Shown: positions 8,668 to 18,701 of the stretch, piece by piece
Layout of the letters: each line of letters opens with the position of its first letter
How positions within the stretch are numbered: position 1 is the stretch's first letter
NCBI RefSeq assembly: GCF_004117855.1
Contig: NZ_QWBW01000013.1
Span: 61,689-125,688 of the forward strand
Reading direction: 5' to 3'
DNA from: Modicisalibacter coralii
GTDB lineage: Bacteria > Pseudomonadota > Gammaproteobacteria > Pseudomonadales > Halomonadaceae
DNA length: 64,000 nucleotides
Program-made: the position numbers and the translations under genes
Notes under the pieces: generated by a model
Database searches by the model: none
What the model was told of the DNA's origin: nothing
The model's input: only the letters and a program-made list of their open reading frames with translations

Positions 8668-9333
8668 TCAGACGCCTTCGCGGCCGGGCGACGCCCCCCA
8701 GGCCAGCAGGCGCCGGGTCAGGAAGCCCAGCAGCACGCCATAGAGCGGCAGGAACAGCAGCAGCGAAATGGTCAGCTTGACGGCGTAATCGACCCAGGCG
8801 ATCTCGACCCAGTGGGTGGCCATGAAGGCGTCGGGGCCCTGGTGGAAGGCGATCGCGAAAAACGCGAAGGTGTCGGCGAGGTTGCCGAAGATCGTGGATA
8901 TCGCCGGGGCCACCCACCAGTGGGCGTTGCGCCGCAGCCGGTCGAAGACCTGAATGTCGAGCAACTGACCGATCACGTAGGCCATGAAGCTCGCCAGCGC
9001 GATGCGCGCCACGAACAGGTTGAAGTGCGTGAGCGCCGCCAGGCTGCGAAACTCGCCCTTCTCGAACAGTACCGAGAGCAGATACGACACCAGCAGGGCC
9101 GGGATCATCACCCGGGCGATGATCAGTCGCGCCGGCGTCTTGCCGAACAGCCGCACGGTGAGGTCGGTGGCGAGGAAGATGAACGGGAAGCTGAAGGCAC
9201 CCCAGGTCGTGTGCACGCCGGCAATGGTGAACGGCAACTGCACCAGATAGTTGCTGGCGGCGATGATCAGGATATGGAAGGCGACCATGGCGGCCAGGCA
9301 ACGCCGGTACTGGCTGGCGGTGAGCGAGAACAT
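8668..9333 (-). CDS. yhhQ: Queuosine precursor (preQ0/preQ1) transporter YhhQ
   Basis: 221 aa with about six membrane segments, starting MFSLTASQYRRCLAAMVAFH. Family motifs are IIAASNYLVQLPF, FIFLATDLTVRLFG and STIFGNLADTFAFF. YhhQ proteins import 7-cyano-7-deazaguanine for the tRNA modification queuosine. The leader contains a GC hairpin (GAGGG...CCCTC) but nothing I can identify as a preQ1 riboswitch. It is probably the first gene of a two-gene unit with ybfF. Confidence 0.92.
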   Translation of the reverse strand: MFSLTASQYRRCLAAMVAFHILIIAASNYLVQLPFTIAGVHTTWGAFSFPFIFLATDLTVRLFGKTPARLIIARVMIPALLVSYLLSVLFEKGEFRSLAALTHFNLFVARIALASFMAYVIGQLLDIQVFDRLRRNAHWWVAPAISTIFGNLADTFAFFAIAFHQGPDAFMATHWVEIAWVDYAVKLTISLLLFLPLYGVLLGFLTRRLLAWGASPGREGV

Positions 9334-9435
9334 GCGGTTCCTTTTTACTGACGGTCGAAATGGCGAGGGGTGAGGGAACCCTCGAAGTGGCGCCGGATTA
9401 TACCCGAACGGCCGCCCTGCGTCGTGGTGGCTCGC

Positions 9436-10212
9436 TCAGCGTGAGCGGATGCCGTCGAGATAGGTCTCGATCAACGCCCGCGATATCGAGTAGGCCGGGG
9501 GCAGTTGCGGCAGGCGGCGTGGCGTGAACCAGGCGGCGTCGGCGATCTCCACCCCGTCGATACGGATCCGCCGGCTGGCGGCCTCGGCAAAGAAGCCCAG
9601 CATCAGCGAGTGGGGAAACGGCCAGGCCTGGCTGCGGAAATAGCGAATCCGCCCTACTGTCAGCCCGACTTCCTCGAAGATCTCGCGGCGCACGGCATCC
9701 TCGGCGGATTCCCCCGGCTCGATGAAGCCGGCCAGCGTCGAGTAGCGCCCGGGCGGGAAGCGCGGGCTGCGGGCCAGCAGCAGGTCCTCGCCGTGGGTAA
9801 CCAGGGTGATGATGCACGGCGAGATGCGCGGATAGTTGCGATGCCCGCAGGCATCGCAGTGCATGGCGAACTCGCCGGCGATCCGCCGCATGGTGCTGCC
9901 GCAACGTCCGCAGAAGCGATGGTTGCGCTGCCAGGCGATCACCTGCAGCGCCGTGGAGAGCAGCGTGAAGCGCGACTCGGGAAGATCGCCGAGCCATTGG
10001 CGGGCCGCGGGCCAGCCGCGCTCCTCGGGCTCGGCGAGCACCGCTACCGGCTCGTCGTTCCAGAAACCCAGCGGCTGGGCCGCCTCGGGCCAGGTCTCGA
10101 CCGCCGCGAAGGGCCAGCCGTCGGGCCCTTCGGCGATGCCCCCGGCGGCGTCGACACGGATCAAGAGTCCGCCACGGTGCGCTTCGGCCTCGGCCAGGTC
10201 ACGACGAAACAT
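9436..10212 (-). CDS. nudC: NAD(+) diphosphatase / RNA decapping hydrolase NudC
   Basis: 258 aa. A four-cysteine zinc ribbon (CGRCGSTM... CDACGHRNYPR) precedes the Nudix domain. The Nudix box GFIEPGESAEDAVRREIFEEVG is complete. The NADH-pyrophosphatase motif downstream of it reads SQAWPFPHS, with Ala where most relatives have Pro. NudC cleaves NAD(H) to NMN(H) and AMP and removes NAD caps from RNA. Its ATG abuts the TAG of dnaQ (no gap), so the two are almost certainly translated from one message. Confidence 0.94.
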   Translation of the reverse strand: MFRRDLAEAEAHRGGLLIRVDAAGGIAEGPDGWPFAAVETWPEAAQPLGFWNDEPVAVLAEPEERGWPAARQWLGDLPESRFTLLSTALQVIAWQRNHRFCGRCGSTMRRIAGEFAMHCDACGHRNYPRISPCIITLVTHGEDLLLARSPRFPPGRYSTLAGFIEPGESAEDAVRREIFEEVGLTVGRIRYFRSQAWPFPHSLMLGFFAEAASRRIRIDGVEIADAAWFTPRRLPQLPPAYSISRALIETYLDGIRSR

Positions 10213-10968
10213 CTACTCGCCTCCGAGACGGCCGGCATCATTCAGGGCATCCCAGCAACACTGCCCGGCCTTGTCGCGGATGCTGGCCAGCTTGGCCTCG
10301 TGGGCGGCCCACTCCGCCTCGCTGGGGCGGGCGACGACCAGGCGCGGGCGATCGTTGTTCAGGCGACGTATGCGTGTGGTGCCGGCCCCGCTCTCGCTGG
10401 CCTCGACGCTGTCGGCGTCGAGGACCAGGGCGGTCTGCCCGCCGGTCATCGCCAGATAGACGTCGGCGAGAATCTCGGCGTCGAGCAAGGCGCCGTGGAG
10501 GACACGATGGCCGTTGTCGATCTCGTAGCGCTTGCACAGGGCGTCGAGGTTGTTGCGCTGGCCGGGATGGCGGTCGCGGGCGAGTTTCAGGGTATCGAGT
10601 ATGCCGCAGTGCTCGGCCACCGGCCCCAATCGGGGCTCGCCACGCTTGGCCTGCAGCAGTTCGAACTCGTGGTCGATGAAGCCGACGTCGAACGCGGCAT
10701 TGTGGATCACCAGCTCGGCGCCCTGAATGAAGGCCCAGAACGCGTCGGCGATCTCGGCGAATACCGGCTCGTCGGCGACGCGCTCGTTGGTGATGCCGTG
10801 GATCCCCACCGCTTCGGCATCGATGTTGCGTTCGGGATTGATGTACTGGTGATAGTGGCGTCCGGTCAGACGGCGGTTGACGACCTCGACGGCACCGATC
10901 TCGACGAGACGGTGGCCTTCCCGGGGGTCGATGCCGGTGGTTTCGGTGTCGAGTACGATCTGACGCAT
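10213..10968 (-). CDS. dnaQ: DNA polymerase III epsilon subunit (proofreading exonuclease)
   Basis: 251 aa from the ATG at 10968; MRQIVLDTETTGIDP is the canonical start, so an 80-codon upstream extension is rejected. Catalytic motifs are DTETTG (Asp, Glu), VIHNAAFDVGFID, and HGALLDAEILADVYL (His, Asp). The C-terminal tail (after about 185) corresponds to the polymerase-alpha binding region. It lies downstream of rnhA with a 29-nt gap; in E. coli dnaQ and rnhA are neighbours but divergent, whereas here they are co-directional. Confidence 0.96.
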   Translation of the reverse strand: MRQIVLDTETTGIDPREGHRLVEIGAVEVVNRRLTGRHYHQYINPERNIDAEAVGIHGITNERVADEPVFAEIADAFWAFIQGAELVIHNAAFDVGFIDHEFELLQAKRGEPRLGPVAEHCGILDTLKLARDRHPGQRNNLDALCKRYEIDNGHRVLHGALLDAEILADVYLAMTGGQTALVLDADSVEASESGAGTTRIRRLNNDRPRLVVARPSEAEWAAHEAKLASIRDKAGQCCWDALNDAGRLGGE

Positions 10969-10997
10969 AGGATTCTCGCGGTAACCGGGTTGTCGCT

Positions 10998-11459
10998 TCA
11001 GTCCGTCGTCGCCATGGCGGCGTCGATGGCCTCGTTGGCCAGGGCGTCGGCGCGTTCGTTGCCGGGGTGGCCGCTGTGCCCCTTCACCCAGTGCCACTCG
11101 ATCTGGTGGCGCCGGGTTTCGGCGAGCAGTTCCTGCCACAGCTCGGCATTCTTGACCGGCTGGCGCGCCGCGGTCTTCCAGCCCCGCTTCTGCCAGCCGT
11201 GGATCCATTCGGTGATGCCCTTGCGCAGGTATTCCGAGTCGGTATACAGCGCCACATGGCAGGGACGCTTGAGTTCCCGCAGCGCCATGATCGCCGCTTT
11301 CAGCTCCATGCGGTTGTTGGTGGTCACCGCCTCGTAGCCGTTGAGCGTCTTCTCGTGGCGGCCGGCATGCAGCAGCGCGCCCCAGCCACCGGGGCCGGGA
11401 TTGCCGCGACAGGCGCCGTCGGTATGAATGATCACGGCGGGCGTCTTCTGGTCAGTCAA
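10998..11459 (-). CDS. rnhA: Ribonuclease HI
   Basis: 153 aa. It begins [19 protein letters not shown] and carries the four acidic active-site residues: D in HTDGAC, E in [10 protein letters not shown] in YTDSEY, and D in [25 protein letters not shown] is also present. It degrades the RNA strand of RNA-DNA hybrids. The start codon overlaps the end of the yafS-like methyltransferase gene by 8 bp, indicating translational coupling. Confidence 0.97.
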   Translation of the reverse strand: MTDQKTPAVIIHTDGACRGNPGPGGWGALLHAGRHEKTLNGYEAVTTNNRMELKAAIMALRELKRPCHVALYTDSEYLRKGITEWIHGWQKRGWKTAARQPVKNAELWQELLAETRRHQIEWHWVKGHSGHPGNERADALANEAIDAAMATTD

Positions 11460-12261
11460 CCTCGGTCATCCTCTCGCGTTCGTGCTCGGTGGGGGCGACT
11501 CGCGGCGCATGGCCCAGCAGACGGGGTCCGACCGCCGGTGCCCGGAGGCGCGGGCGAACGATCTGGACCCGCTGGGCACGGCGGCGAGCGCGAATCATGT
11601 AACTGTCGCCCAGCGGCACGTTGTGGCGGCGGCCCAGCGTCTCCAGACCGGCGTTCCGTGGCTGGCTGCCGGGCAGTCGGAACGCGCAGTAGTCTACCCG
11701 CTCGATCTCGAAGTCGACAAACGTCAGCCAGTCGCGCAGGCGGCCCGGCGTTCGCCAGTTGCCCCGCCAGGGCAGCATCGCCCGACGGCCGGGCCAGGGG
11801 CGTCGGCAACCCTCGACGCTCAGCGGCGACCAGCCGAAGAGGATCAGACGGCCGCCGTCGGAGACCAGGCGGGTCGCTTCCTGAAGGACGCGGTGCGGCT
11901 CGGGTACCACTTCGAGCAGGTGGTGCACGACCACCAGCGTCATGCTTTCGTCGGGCAGTGGCAGACGGTGGGGCGTGCAGATCACGCTACTCGCGTCCTG
12001 GGCGAGCTCACGGGTGGGCGCCCAGGTCAGGGCGTGGCGCACGGGGCACATGTCGGTCAGTCGCGGCGCCATGCCGAGCTGCAGGCTGTGCTGGCCGAAG
12101 AGCCGTTCGCAGACCGGGCCCAGGCAGGCCCGCTCGGCCTGCCAGTGGGCCCGGCCATGGGGCGTCGTCCAGTACTGGCGCCCTTCCCGCACCAGTTGAG
12201 CCAACGATATCGTCAATGGCGAATTTGACACGGCGGCTCGTTCCCCCCAAGGTTTAGCCAT
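11452..12261 (-). CDS. SAM-dependent methyltransferase, YafS-like
   Basis: 269 aa. A class I methyltransferase core is recognisable: a strand ending in [59 protein letters not shown], then a C-terminal region without clear motifs. The glycine-rich SAM loop is poorly conserved. E. coli yafS occupies the same place next to gloB and rnhA, supporting orthology. The substrate is unknown. The TTG-poor leader gives no strong Shine-Dalgarno; the ATG at 12261 lies 104 nt from the divergent gloB start. Confidence 0.75.
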   Translation of the reverse strand: MAKPWGERAAVSNSPLTISLAQLVREGRQYWTTPHGRAHWQAERACLGPVCERLFGQHSLQLGMAPRLTDMCPVRHALTWAPTRELAQDASSVICTPHRLPLPDESMTLVVVHHLLEVVPEPHRVLQEATRLVSDGGRLILFGWSPLSVEGCRRPWPGRRAMLPWRGNWRTPGRLRDWLTFVDFEIERVDYCAFRLPGSQPRNAGLETLGRRHNVPLGDSYMIRARRRAQRVQIVRPRLRAPAVGPRLLGHAPRVAPTEHERERMTEVD

Positions 12262-12365
12262 TTTACGCAGCCGGTGTTGCGGAAGGCGCCGTGGGCGATT
12301 CTCACGACGCCGCGCCTTGGGACTCGTCGTCGGCTGCCGTCAACCGCGCTAAGGATAGACTCTCC

Positions 12366-13133
12366 ATGATGAGCGTGACACCGATACCGGCCTTCACGGA
12401 TAACTATATCTGGCTCCTGCGCCAGGATACCACGCCTCAGGTGGCCATCGTCGATCCGGGCGATGCCGCCCCGGTCATCGATACCCTCGAACGCGAAGGG
12501 CTCGAACTCGGCCACATCCTGATCACCCACCACCACCCCGATCATACCGGGGGCATCGCCGAACTCGTCGAGCGCTACTCGCCGAGGGTCATCGGCCCGG
12601 CCAACCCCGATATCGACGGGCTCGACGAGCACCTCGGCGACGGCGACGCCTGCCGCGTGTTGGGACGCCGCTTCGACGTGCTGTCGGTGCCCGGTCACAC
12701 CCTGGATCACATCGCCTTCTTCGCCTCGGGCACGCCGCCGCTGCTGTTCTGCGGAGACACCCTGTTCGCCGGGGGCTGCGGGCGCCTGTTCGAGGGCAGC
12801 GCCGAGCAGATGTTCGACTCGCTCGCCCGCCTCGCGGCATTGCCCGAGGACACCCTGGTCTTCGCCGGGCATGAATACACCCTGGCCAATCTGCGTTTCG
12901 CCCAGGCCGCCGAACCGGAGAACCCGCTGCGCGACGCCTTTCTGCGGGAATGCCAGCAGGCCCGCTCGCTCGACCGACCGACGCTGCCCAGCAACATCGG
13001 CCGCGAACGCCAGATCAATCCGTTCCTGCGCGCGGCCGAGCCCGGCGTACAACGCGCCGTGGCCCAACAGGGCGACACCGGCACGCCGCTCGAGACATTC
13101 GCCACCCTGCGTGGCTGGAAGGACCGCTTCTGA
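12366..13133 (+). CDS. gloB: Hydroxyacylglutathione hydrolase (glyoxalase II)
   Basis: 255 aa counted from the first of two adjacent ATG codons. The metallo-beta-lactamase metal motif is ITHHHPDHTGG, with further ligands in VPGHTLDHIAFF, FCGDTLFAGGCGRLFEG and FAGHEYTLANL. The glutathione-binding C-terminal helix region ends TLRGWKDRF. It hydrolyses S-lactoylglutathione to lactate and glutathione in methylglyoxal detoxification. mltD follows 44 nt downstream, as in E. coli. Confidence 0.95.
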   Translation: MMSVTPIPAFTDNYIWLLRQDTTPQVAIVDPGDAAPVIDTLEREGLELGHILITHHHPDHTGGIAELVERYSPRVIGPANPDIDGLDEHLGDGDACRVLGRRFDVLSVPGHTLDHIAFFASGTPPLLFCGDTLFAGGCGRLFEGSAEQMFDSLARLAALPEDTLVFAGHEYTLANLRFAQAAEPENPLRDAFLRECQQARSLDRPTLPSNIGRERQINPFLRAAEPGVQRAVAQQGDTGTPLETFATLRGWKDRF

Positions 13134-13177
13134 TTCCCCATGGACGCCAACCGACGCGCCCACGAGGCCCAAACGAC

Positions 13178-14476
13178 ATGACAGATCGATCGAACCGCCG
13201 CCGGGCCAGGTACCTGGCGGGCGGGTTGCTATTGACGCTTTCCACGCTCGGTGGGGCGGTGCAGGCCCAGCCGGGGGCCGCCCCCGATACCTTCTGGGAC
13301 GCCCTGCAACTGCAGGGCGCCACCGAGGCCAGCCTCTGGGCGCAGTTGCGATCGGGGTTCCAGTGGCAGGTCGACACCGGGGAACCGCGGGTCGAGCACT
13401 GGCTCGACTACTATCGCCGCCACCCGCTCGGAGTGGCGCGCATCGCCGAGCGGGCACGCCCCTGGCTCTACTGGATCACTCAGGAGGTCGAGCGGCGCGG
13501 CATGCCCGCCGAGATCGCCCTGCTGCCGTTCATCGAGAGCGCCTTTCGGCCGACGGCCAAGAATCCCGGCGGTGCCACCGGCCTGTGGCAGTTGATGCCC
13601 GGTACCGGCGATGCGCTGGGGCTGCGCCGTGACGGCTGGTACGACGGCCGCGTGGATGTGATCGCCTCGACCCGGGCGGCGCTCGACTATCTGCAGCAGC
13701 AGGCCGACCAGTGGTACGACGGCGATCTCGAGCTGGCCCTGGCCGCCTACAATGCCGGCGCCGGCACCGTGAACCGGGCGATGCGCCGGGCCATCTCGCA
13801 GGGCGGCAGCGGCGACTACTGGAGCCTGTCCCTGCCCCGGCAGACCATGAACTACGTTCCCAAGCTGCTGGCACTCTCGGAGATCATCGCCGACCCCGAG
13901 CGTTACGGGGTCGTGCTGCCCGACATTCCCGACCGTCCGGCGTTCGCCAGGGTCGAGGTCCCCGGGCAGATCGATCTGGCCCAGGCGGCTCGCCTGGCCG
14001 GCGTCAGCAAGAGCAAGCTGCGGGCCCTGAATCCGGGCCTGCTGCAGAGCGCCACCCTGTCGCGGCGCTCGCCGGCGTTGCTGGTACCCACCAAGGCCCG
14101 CAAGGCGCTGGTCGCGGCACTGGCCTCCCGGCCCGACAAGGCCTTGGCGCGTGTCGATCGCTACCGGGTCGAGCCCGGCGACACTCTATCGGCGATTGCC
14201 GCGCGACACGGTATCCCGCTCAGCGCGCTGCGCCGCGAAAACGGCATTCGTGGCAACATCATCCGGGTCGGCCAGGTGCTTCGTGTACCGCTGGGCCCGC
14301 CGGGCCCGGATACCGCCGACGACACCCTGGTGGTCCAGGTCCGACCCGGCGACAGTCTGAGCCGGATTGCCGCGAAACATGACGTGAGCGTCGCGGACCT
14401 CGCCCGCTGGAACGAACTCGACAGCGACCAGTATCTACGACCCGGCCAGGAATTGACCCTGTTCGCGAACCAATGA
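13178..14476 (+). CDS. mltD: Membrane-bound lytic murein transglycosylase D
   Basis: 432 aa from the ATG at 13178, which starts a signal peptide (RRRARYLAGGLLLTLSTLGG). No lipobox cysteine is visible, so it may be soluble-periplasmic rather than a lipoprotein. The SLT domain has the catalytic Glu in LPFIESAFRPTAKN and the motifs GATGLWQLMPGT and ALAAYNAGAGTVNRA. Two LysM repeats close the protein (YRVEPGDTLSAIAARHGI and VQVRPGDSLSRIAAKHDV), preceded by a linker. It cleaves glycan strands of peptidoglycan. Confidence 0.94.
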   Translation: MTDRSNRRRARYLAGGLLLTLSTLGGAVQAQPGAAPDTFWDALQLQGATEASLWAQLRSGFQWQVDTGEPRVEHWLDYYRRHPLGVARIAERARPWLYWITQEVERRGMPAEIALLPFIESAFRPTAKNPGGATGLWQLMPGTGDALGLRRDGWYDGRVDVIASTRAALDYLQQQADQWYDGDLELALAAYNAGAGTVNRAMRRAISQGGSGDYWSLSLPRQTMNYVPKLLALSEIIADPERYGVVLPDIPDRPAFARVEVPGQIDLAQAARLAGVSKSKLRALNPGLLQSATLSRRSPALLVPTKARKALVAALASRPDKALARVDRYRVEPGDTLSAIAARHGIPLSALRRENGIRGNIIRVGQVLRVPLGPPGPDTADDTLVVQVRPGDSLSRIAAKHDVSVADLARWNELDSDQYLRPGQELTLFANQ

Positions 14477-14652
14477 CGGCCGGCTGCGATGGCGTTGATT
14501 GCCGTTGAAGGAACTCGCATCATGGCCGGCAGTCTTGGAAGAATGCGGCGTCCTGGCCCCTCGGCCGGGCGCCGCTCAGCGATACCGCCGCGCCGTTGCC
14601 CGGGCACGCGGCAGCGGATTCGTTTCGAACTGTGCCCAAAAGGACGTCCTCG

Positions 14653-16485
14653 ATGCTACGTAACGCCCTCGCCGCGTTGTTGACCGCCTCGGCGCTGGTC
14701 GCCTCCCCCCTGGCGCTGGCTGCCGACCCCGGCGAGGTACCCACCGTGTCGGGGCTGTCACTCTACGACCGCCCGGAACTGGGCGACGACTTCGCCCACT
14801 TTCCCTACGTCGATCCCAAGGCACCGAAGGGTGGTACGCTGGCCCGAGCCGCTTACGGCAGCTTCGATTCCACCAACCCGTTCATCGTCAAGGGCACGCC
14901 CGCCAGCGGGTTGACCGAGGTCTACGACACGCTGATGGTCAGCAACCCCGACGAGCCCTTCTCCATGTACGGTCTGCTCGCGTCGGGGGTGCGTCTCGAT
15001 CCGCAGCGTCGCTGGATCGAATTCGACATCAACCCCAAGGCTCGCTTCCACGATGGCACACCTGTCACTGCCGAGGACGTGGCGTTCAGCTTTCGTCTGC
15101 TGCGCGACGAGGGCTCGCCCTTCTATGCGTCCTACTATGCCGACGTGACGTCGGTCCAGACCGTGGACGCCGACACCGTGCGCTTCGACTTCGCCGAGCA
15201 CAATTCCCGGGAATTGCCGCTGATCCTCGGCCAGTTGCCGGTGCTGCCCAAGCATTACTGGCAAGACCGCGACTTCACCCGGCCGACGCTCGACGCGCCG
15301 TTGGGCTCCGGCCCCTACCGGGTCGCCCGGATCGAACCGGGGCGGCGGATCGTCTACCAGCGTGTCGACGACTACTGGGGCAAGGACCTGCCGGTCAATC
15401 GCGGGCGCCACAACATCGACAAGCTGATCTTCGACTACTATCGCGACCAGAGCGTCGCCCTGGAAGCCTTCAAGGCCGGCAACCTCGACATGCGTATCGA
15501 GTCGAGCGCGCGCAACTGGGCGACGGCCTACGATTTCCCCGCCGCCAACCAGGGCTTCGTCGACAAGCTGATGATTCCCGACGGCCAGCCGGCGGGCATG
15601 CAGGGCTACGTGATGAACCTGCGTCGCGACAAGTTCAAGGACGTGCGGGTTCGCGAGGCGCTCAGCCTGGCGTTCTACTTTCCCTGGCTCAACGACAACC
15701 TGTTCTATGGCGCCTACCAGCGCACCCACAGCTATTTCGAGAACTCACCGATGGCCGCCAGCGGCGAGCCGGGGCCGGGCGAGCTCGAGCTGCTCGAGCC
15801 CTACCGCGACCAGTTGCCCGAGTCGGTCTTCGACGCGCCGCTGCCGATCGACGAGCCCTCGGACCTGCGTCCGCGCCTGCGTAAGGCACTCGGACTGCTG
15901 CGCGATGCCGGTTACGAGATCCAGAACGGGCAGCTCGTCGACCGCAAGACCGGCCAGCCCTTCACGCTGGAGGTCCTGCTCCACGACACCCAGTTCGAAC
16001 GCATCGTCCAGCCGCTGCTCAAGAACCTGGCGAGAATCGGCATCGACGGCCGCATCCGCACCGTCGACGTCAACCAGTACCTGAATCGACTGCGCAGCTT
16101 CGATTACGACATGATCGTCGGCAGCTTTCCGCAGTCGTCCAACCCGGGCAACGAGCAACGCGAGTACTGGACCTCCGAGTACGCCGACAAGCCGCAGAGC
16201 CGCAACCTGATTGGCCTCGAGGACCCGGTGATCGACGCCCTGGTCGATGACCTGATCCGCGCCGACTCGCGGCAGTCGCTGAACACCGCGGCCCAGGCCC
16301 TGGATCGCGTGCTGCGCTGGGGCTTCTACGTGATCCCCCAGTGGCATCTCGACAAGACGCGGATCGCCGTCTGGGACAAGTTCGGCCGTCCGCAGCCGCC
16401 TCCCCGCTACACCCCCGATCTCGACGCCTGGTGGGTCGACCCGCAGCGGGCGAAGACCATCGACAATCGCCAGCACGGGGAATAA
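14653..16485 (+). CDS. yejA: Oligopeptide-type ABC substrate-binding protein YejA
   Basis: 610 aa. The ATG at 14653 gives a Sec signal (LAALLTASALVASPLALAA). It is a long cluster C / SBP_bac_5 protein with YDRPELGDDFAHFPYVDPKAPKGG, the YejA-type N-terminus, and HDGTPVTAEDVAFSF. Transport of antimicrobial peptides such as microcin C by YejABEF is known in enterobacteria. It heads the four-gene operon yejABEF, with 6 nt to yejB. Nothing in the 176-nt leader stands out as an operator. Confidence 0.92.
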   Translation: MLRNALAALLTASALVASPLALAADPGEVPTVSGLSLYDRPELGDDFAHFPYVDPKAPKGGTLARAAYGSFDSTNPFIVKGTPASGLTEVYDTLMVSNPDEPFSMYGLLASGVRLDPQRRWIEFDINPKARFHDGTPVTAEDVAFSFRLLRDEGSPFYASYYADVTSVQTVDADTVRFDFAEHNSRELPLILGQLPVLPKHYWQDRDFTRPTLDAPLGSGPYRVARIEPGRRIVYQRVDDYWGKDLPVNRGRHNIDKLIFDYYRDQSVALEAFKAGNLDMRIESSARNWATAYDFPAANQGFVDKLMIPDGQPAGMQGYVMNLRRDKFKDVRVREALSLAFYFPWLNDNLFYGAYQRTHSYFENSPMAASGEPGPGELELLEPYRDQLPESVFDAPLPIDEPSDLRPRLRKALGLLRDAGYEIQNGQLVDRKTGQPFTLEVLLHDTQFERIVQPLLKNLARIGIDGRIRTVDVNQYLNRLRSFDYDMIVGSFPQSSNPGNEQREYWTSEYADKPQSRNLIGLEDPVIDALVDDLIRADSRQSLNTAAQALDRVLRWGFYVIPQWHLDKTRIAVWDKFGRPQPPPRYTPDLDAWWVDPQRAKTIDNRQHGE

Positions 16486-16491
16486 GCCGCG

Positions 16492-17568
16492 GTGGCTGCG
16501 TATGTCCTCAGACGAGTGCTGCTGATGATCCCCACCCTGCTGGGGATCATGCTGCTCAACTTCATCATCGTCCAGGCGGCCCCCGGCGGGCCGATCGACC
16601 AGATCATCGCCCGCTATCAGGGCCTGGACAGCAACGCCAGCACCCGTCTCGAGGGCGGGGGCGGCGATTCGGTCGGCAGCGGTCAGGAATCGCGGGGCGC
16701 ACGCGGTGTCGACCCGCGATTCATCGCCCAGCTCGAGAAGCAGTTCGGTTTCGACGAGCCCGCCTATCAGCGTTTTTTCGACATGATCGTCGACTACGCG
16801 ACCTTCGACCTGGGCAACAGCTTCTTCCGCGACCGCCCGGTCGTCGACCTGATGCTCGAACGGCTGCCGGTGTCGATCTCGCTGGGACTGTGGACGACGC
16901 TGCTGGTCTATCTCATCTCGATCCCCCTGGGCATCCGCAAGGCGCTGCGCCATGGGTCCCGCTTCGATGTCTGGACCTCGGGACTGGTGATCGTCGGCTA
17001 CGCGATCCCCGGGTTCCTGTTCGCCATCCTGCTGATCGTGCTGTTCGCGGGGGGTAGCTACTTCAACCTGTTCCCGTTGCGCGGGCTGACCTCGCCGGAC
17101 TTCGATCAGCTGTCGCTGTGGGGCAAGGTGACCGATTATCTGTGGCACATCACCCTGCCGGTGATCGCCGCCTCGATCGGCAGCTTCGCGACCCTGACGA
17201 TGCTCACCAAGAACAGCTTTCTCGACGAGATCCACAAGCAGTACGTGTTGACCGCCCGGGCCAAGGGCGCAAGCGACCGGCGCATGCTCTACGGGCATGT
17301 CTTCCGCAATGCCATGCTGCTGATCATCGCCGGGTTGCCGTCGGCACTGGTGGGCATCTTCTTCACCGGCTCGCTGCTGATCGAGGTGATCTTCTCGCTC
17401 AACGGCCTGGGCCTGCTGGGCTTCGAGGCGGTGATGCAGCGCGACTACCCGGTGATCTTCGGCACCCTGTATCTCTATACCCTGATCGGCCTGATCCTCA
17501 AGCTGGTCTCCGACTTGACCTATGTGTGGGTCGATCCCCGCATCGATTTCGAGACGCGGGAGTCATGA
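16492..17568 (+). CDS. yejB: ABC permease YejB
   Basis: 358 aa starting at a GTG only 6 nt after the yejA stop. The first residues [21 protein letters not shown] form the typical first membrane helix of DppB-like permeases. An extended periplasmic loop (about 35-85) containing a Gly-rich stretch follows, then the transport core with the EAA-type loop [20 protein letters not shown]. The stop overlaps the yejE start, so the genes are coupled. Confidence 0.94.
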   Translation: MAAYVLRRVLLMIPTLLGIMLLNFIIVQAAPGGPIDQIIARYQGLDSNASTRLEGGGGDSVGSGQESRGARGVDPRFIAQLEKQFGFDEPAYQRFFDMIVDYATFDLGNSFFRDRPVVDLMLERLPVSISLGLWTTLLVYLISIPLGIRKALRHGSRFDVWTSGLVIVGYAIPGFLFAILLIVLFAGGSYFNLFPLRGLTSPDFDQLSLWGKVTDYLWHITLPVIAASIGSFATLTMLTKNSFLDEIHKQYVLTARAKGASDRRMLYGHVFRNAMLLIIAGLPSALVGIFFTGSLLIEVIFSLNGLGLLGFEAVMQRDYPVIFGTLYLYTLIGLILKLVSDLTYVWVDPRIDFETRES

Positions 17569-18701
17569 TGGCCACTTCCCCTGCCCGCAAGTCCCGGTTG
17601 TCGCCGATCACCCGCCGCCGGCTGCGCATTTTCCGAGGCAACCGCCGCGCCTGGATCTCGTTCTGGTGCTTTCTCGCGCTGTTCACGCTGAGCCTGGGGG
17701 CCGAACTGATCGCCAACGACAAACCGCTGGTGATGCACTATCAGGGCCACTGGTATGCCCCGTTGCTGGTCGATTACCCGGAGACCGAGTTCGGCGGTTT
17801 CCTGCCCACCACGGCGGACTACCGCGACCCCTTCGTCGCCGAGGAGATCGAGGCACACGGCTGGATGCTCTGGCCGCCGATTCCCTTCGCGTTCGATACC
17901 CTCGATCAGCAGCTCAGCCACCCCGCGCCCTCGCCGCCCGACGCCCGCCACTGGCTGGGGACCGACGACCAGGGGCGCGACGTGCTGGCCCGGGTGATCT
18001 ACGGCTTTCGGCTGTCGGTGCTCTTTGCCCTGGCCCTGACGGTGGGCTCGCTGCTCCTCGGCGTGCTCTTCGGCGGCATCCAGGGCTACTTCGGCGGCAA
18101 GGTCGACCTGATCGGCCAGCGGCTGTCGGAAATCTGGTCGGGGCTGCCGATGCTGTTCCTGTTGATCATCCTCGCCAGCCTGGTGGAACCCAACATCTGG
18201 TGGCTGCTGGGGATCATGCTGTTGTTCTCGTGGCTGGGGCTGGTGGATATCGTGCGCGCCGAATTCCTGCGCGCGCGCAACCTCGAATATGTGCGTGCCG
18301 CACGTGCCATGGGCCTGCCGCCACATCTGATCATGTGGCGCCACGTGCTGCCCAACGCCATGGTCGCCACCCTGACCTTCATCCCCTTCCTGTTTACCGG
18401 GGCCATCACCACGCTGACGGCGCTCGACTTCCTGGGTTTCGGCCTGCCGCCCGGATCGCCCTCGCTGGGCGAACTGGTGGCCCAGGGCAAGAACAACCTC
18501 CAGGCGCCGTGGCTGGGGATCACCGCCTTCGTCAGTCTCAGCCTGATGTTGTCGTTGCTGGTCTTCATCGGCGAGGGACTGCGCGACGCCTTCGATCCGA
18601 GACACATCGAACACGCTGAACGGGCCCAGGTCCCGATACCCCAGAGCGAGGCACCGCCCCACGACCCCGCCGCCGAGAGGGAGCACGTCGATGAACGCTG
18701 A
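17565..18701 (+). CDS. yejE: ABC permease YejE
   Basis: 378 aa from the ATG at 17565, overlapping the yejB stop by 4 nt (a second ATG follows directly). The N-terminal helix ([19 protein letters not shown]) is followed by a periplasmic insert containing [21 protein letters not shown], characteristic of DppC/OppC permeases. The EAA loop is [23 protein letters not shown]. The C-terminus carries a short charged tail ([18 protein letters not shown]). Confidence 0.94.
   Translation: MMATSPARKSRLSPITRRRLRIFRGNRRAWISFWCFLALFTLSLGAELIANDKPLVMHYQGHWYAPLLVDYPETEFGGFLPTTADYRDPFVAEEIEAHGWMLWPPIPFAFDTLDQQLSHPAPSPPDARHWLGTDDQGRDVLARVIYGFRLSVLFALALTVGSLLLGVLFGGIQGYFGGKVDLIGQRLSEIWSGLPMLFLLIILASLVEPNIWWLLGIMLLFSWLGLVDIVRAEFLRARNLEYVRAARAMGLPPHLIMWRHVLPNAMVATLTFIPFLFTGAITTLTALDFLGFGLPPGSPSLGELVAQGKNNLQAPWLGITAFVSLSLMLSLLVFIGEGLRDAFDPRHIEHAERAQVPIPQSEAPPHDPAAEREHVDER

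Noticed and set aside
9334..9435. preQ1 riboswitch upstream of yhhQ
   Set aside because: Only a simple GC hairpin is present; I could not find the conserved loop and A-rich tail.
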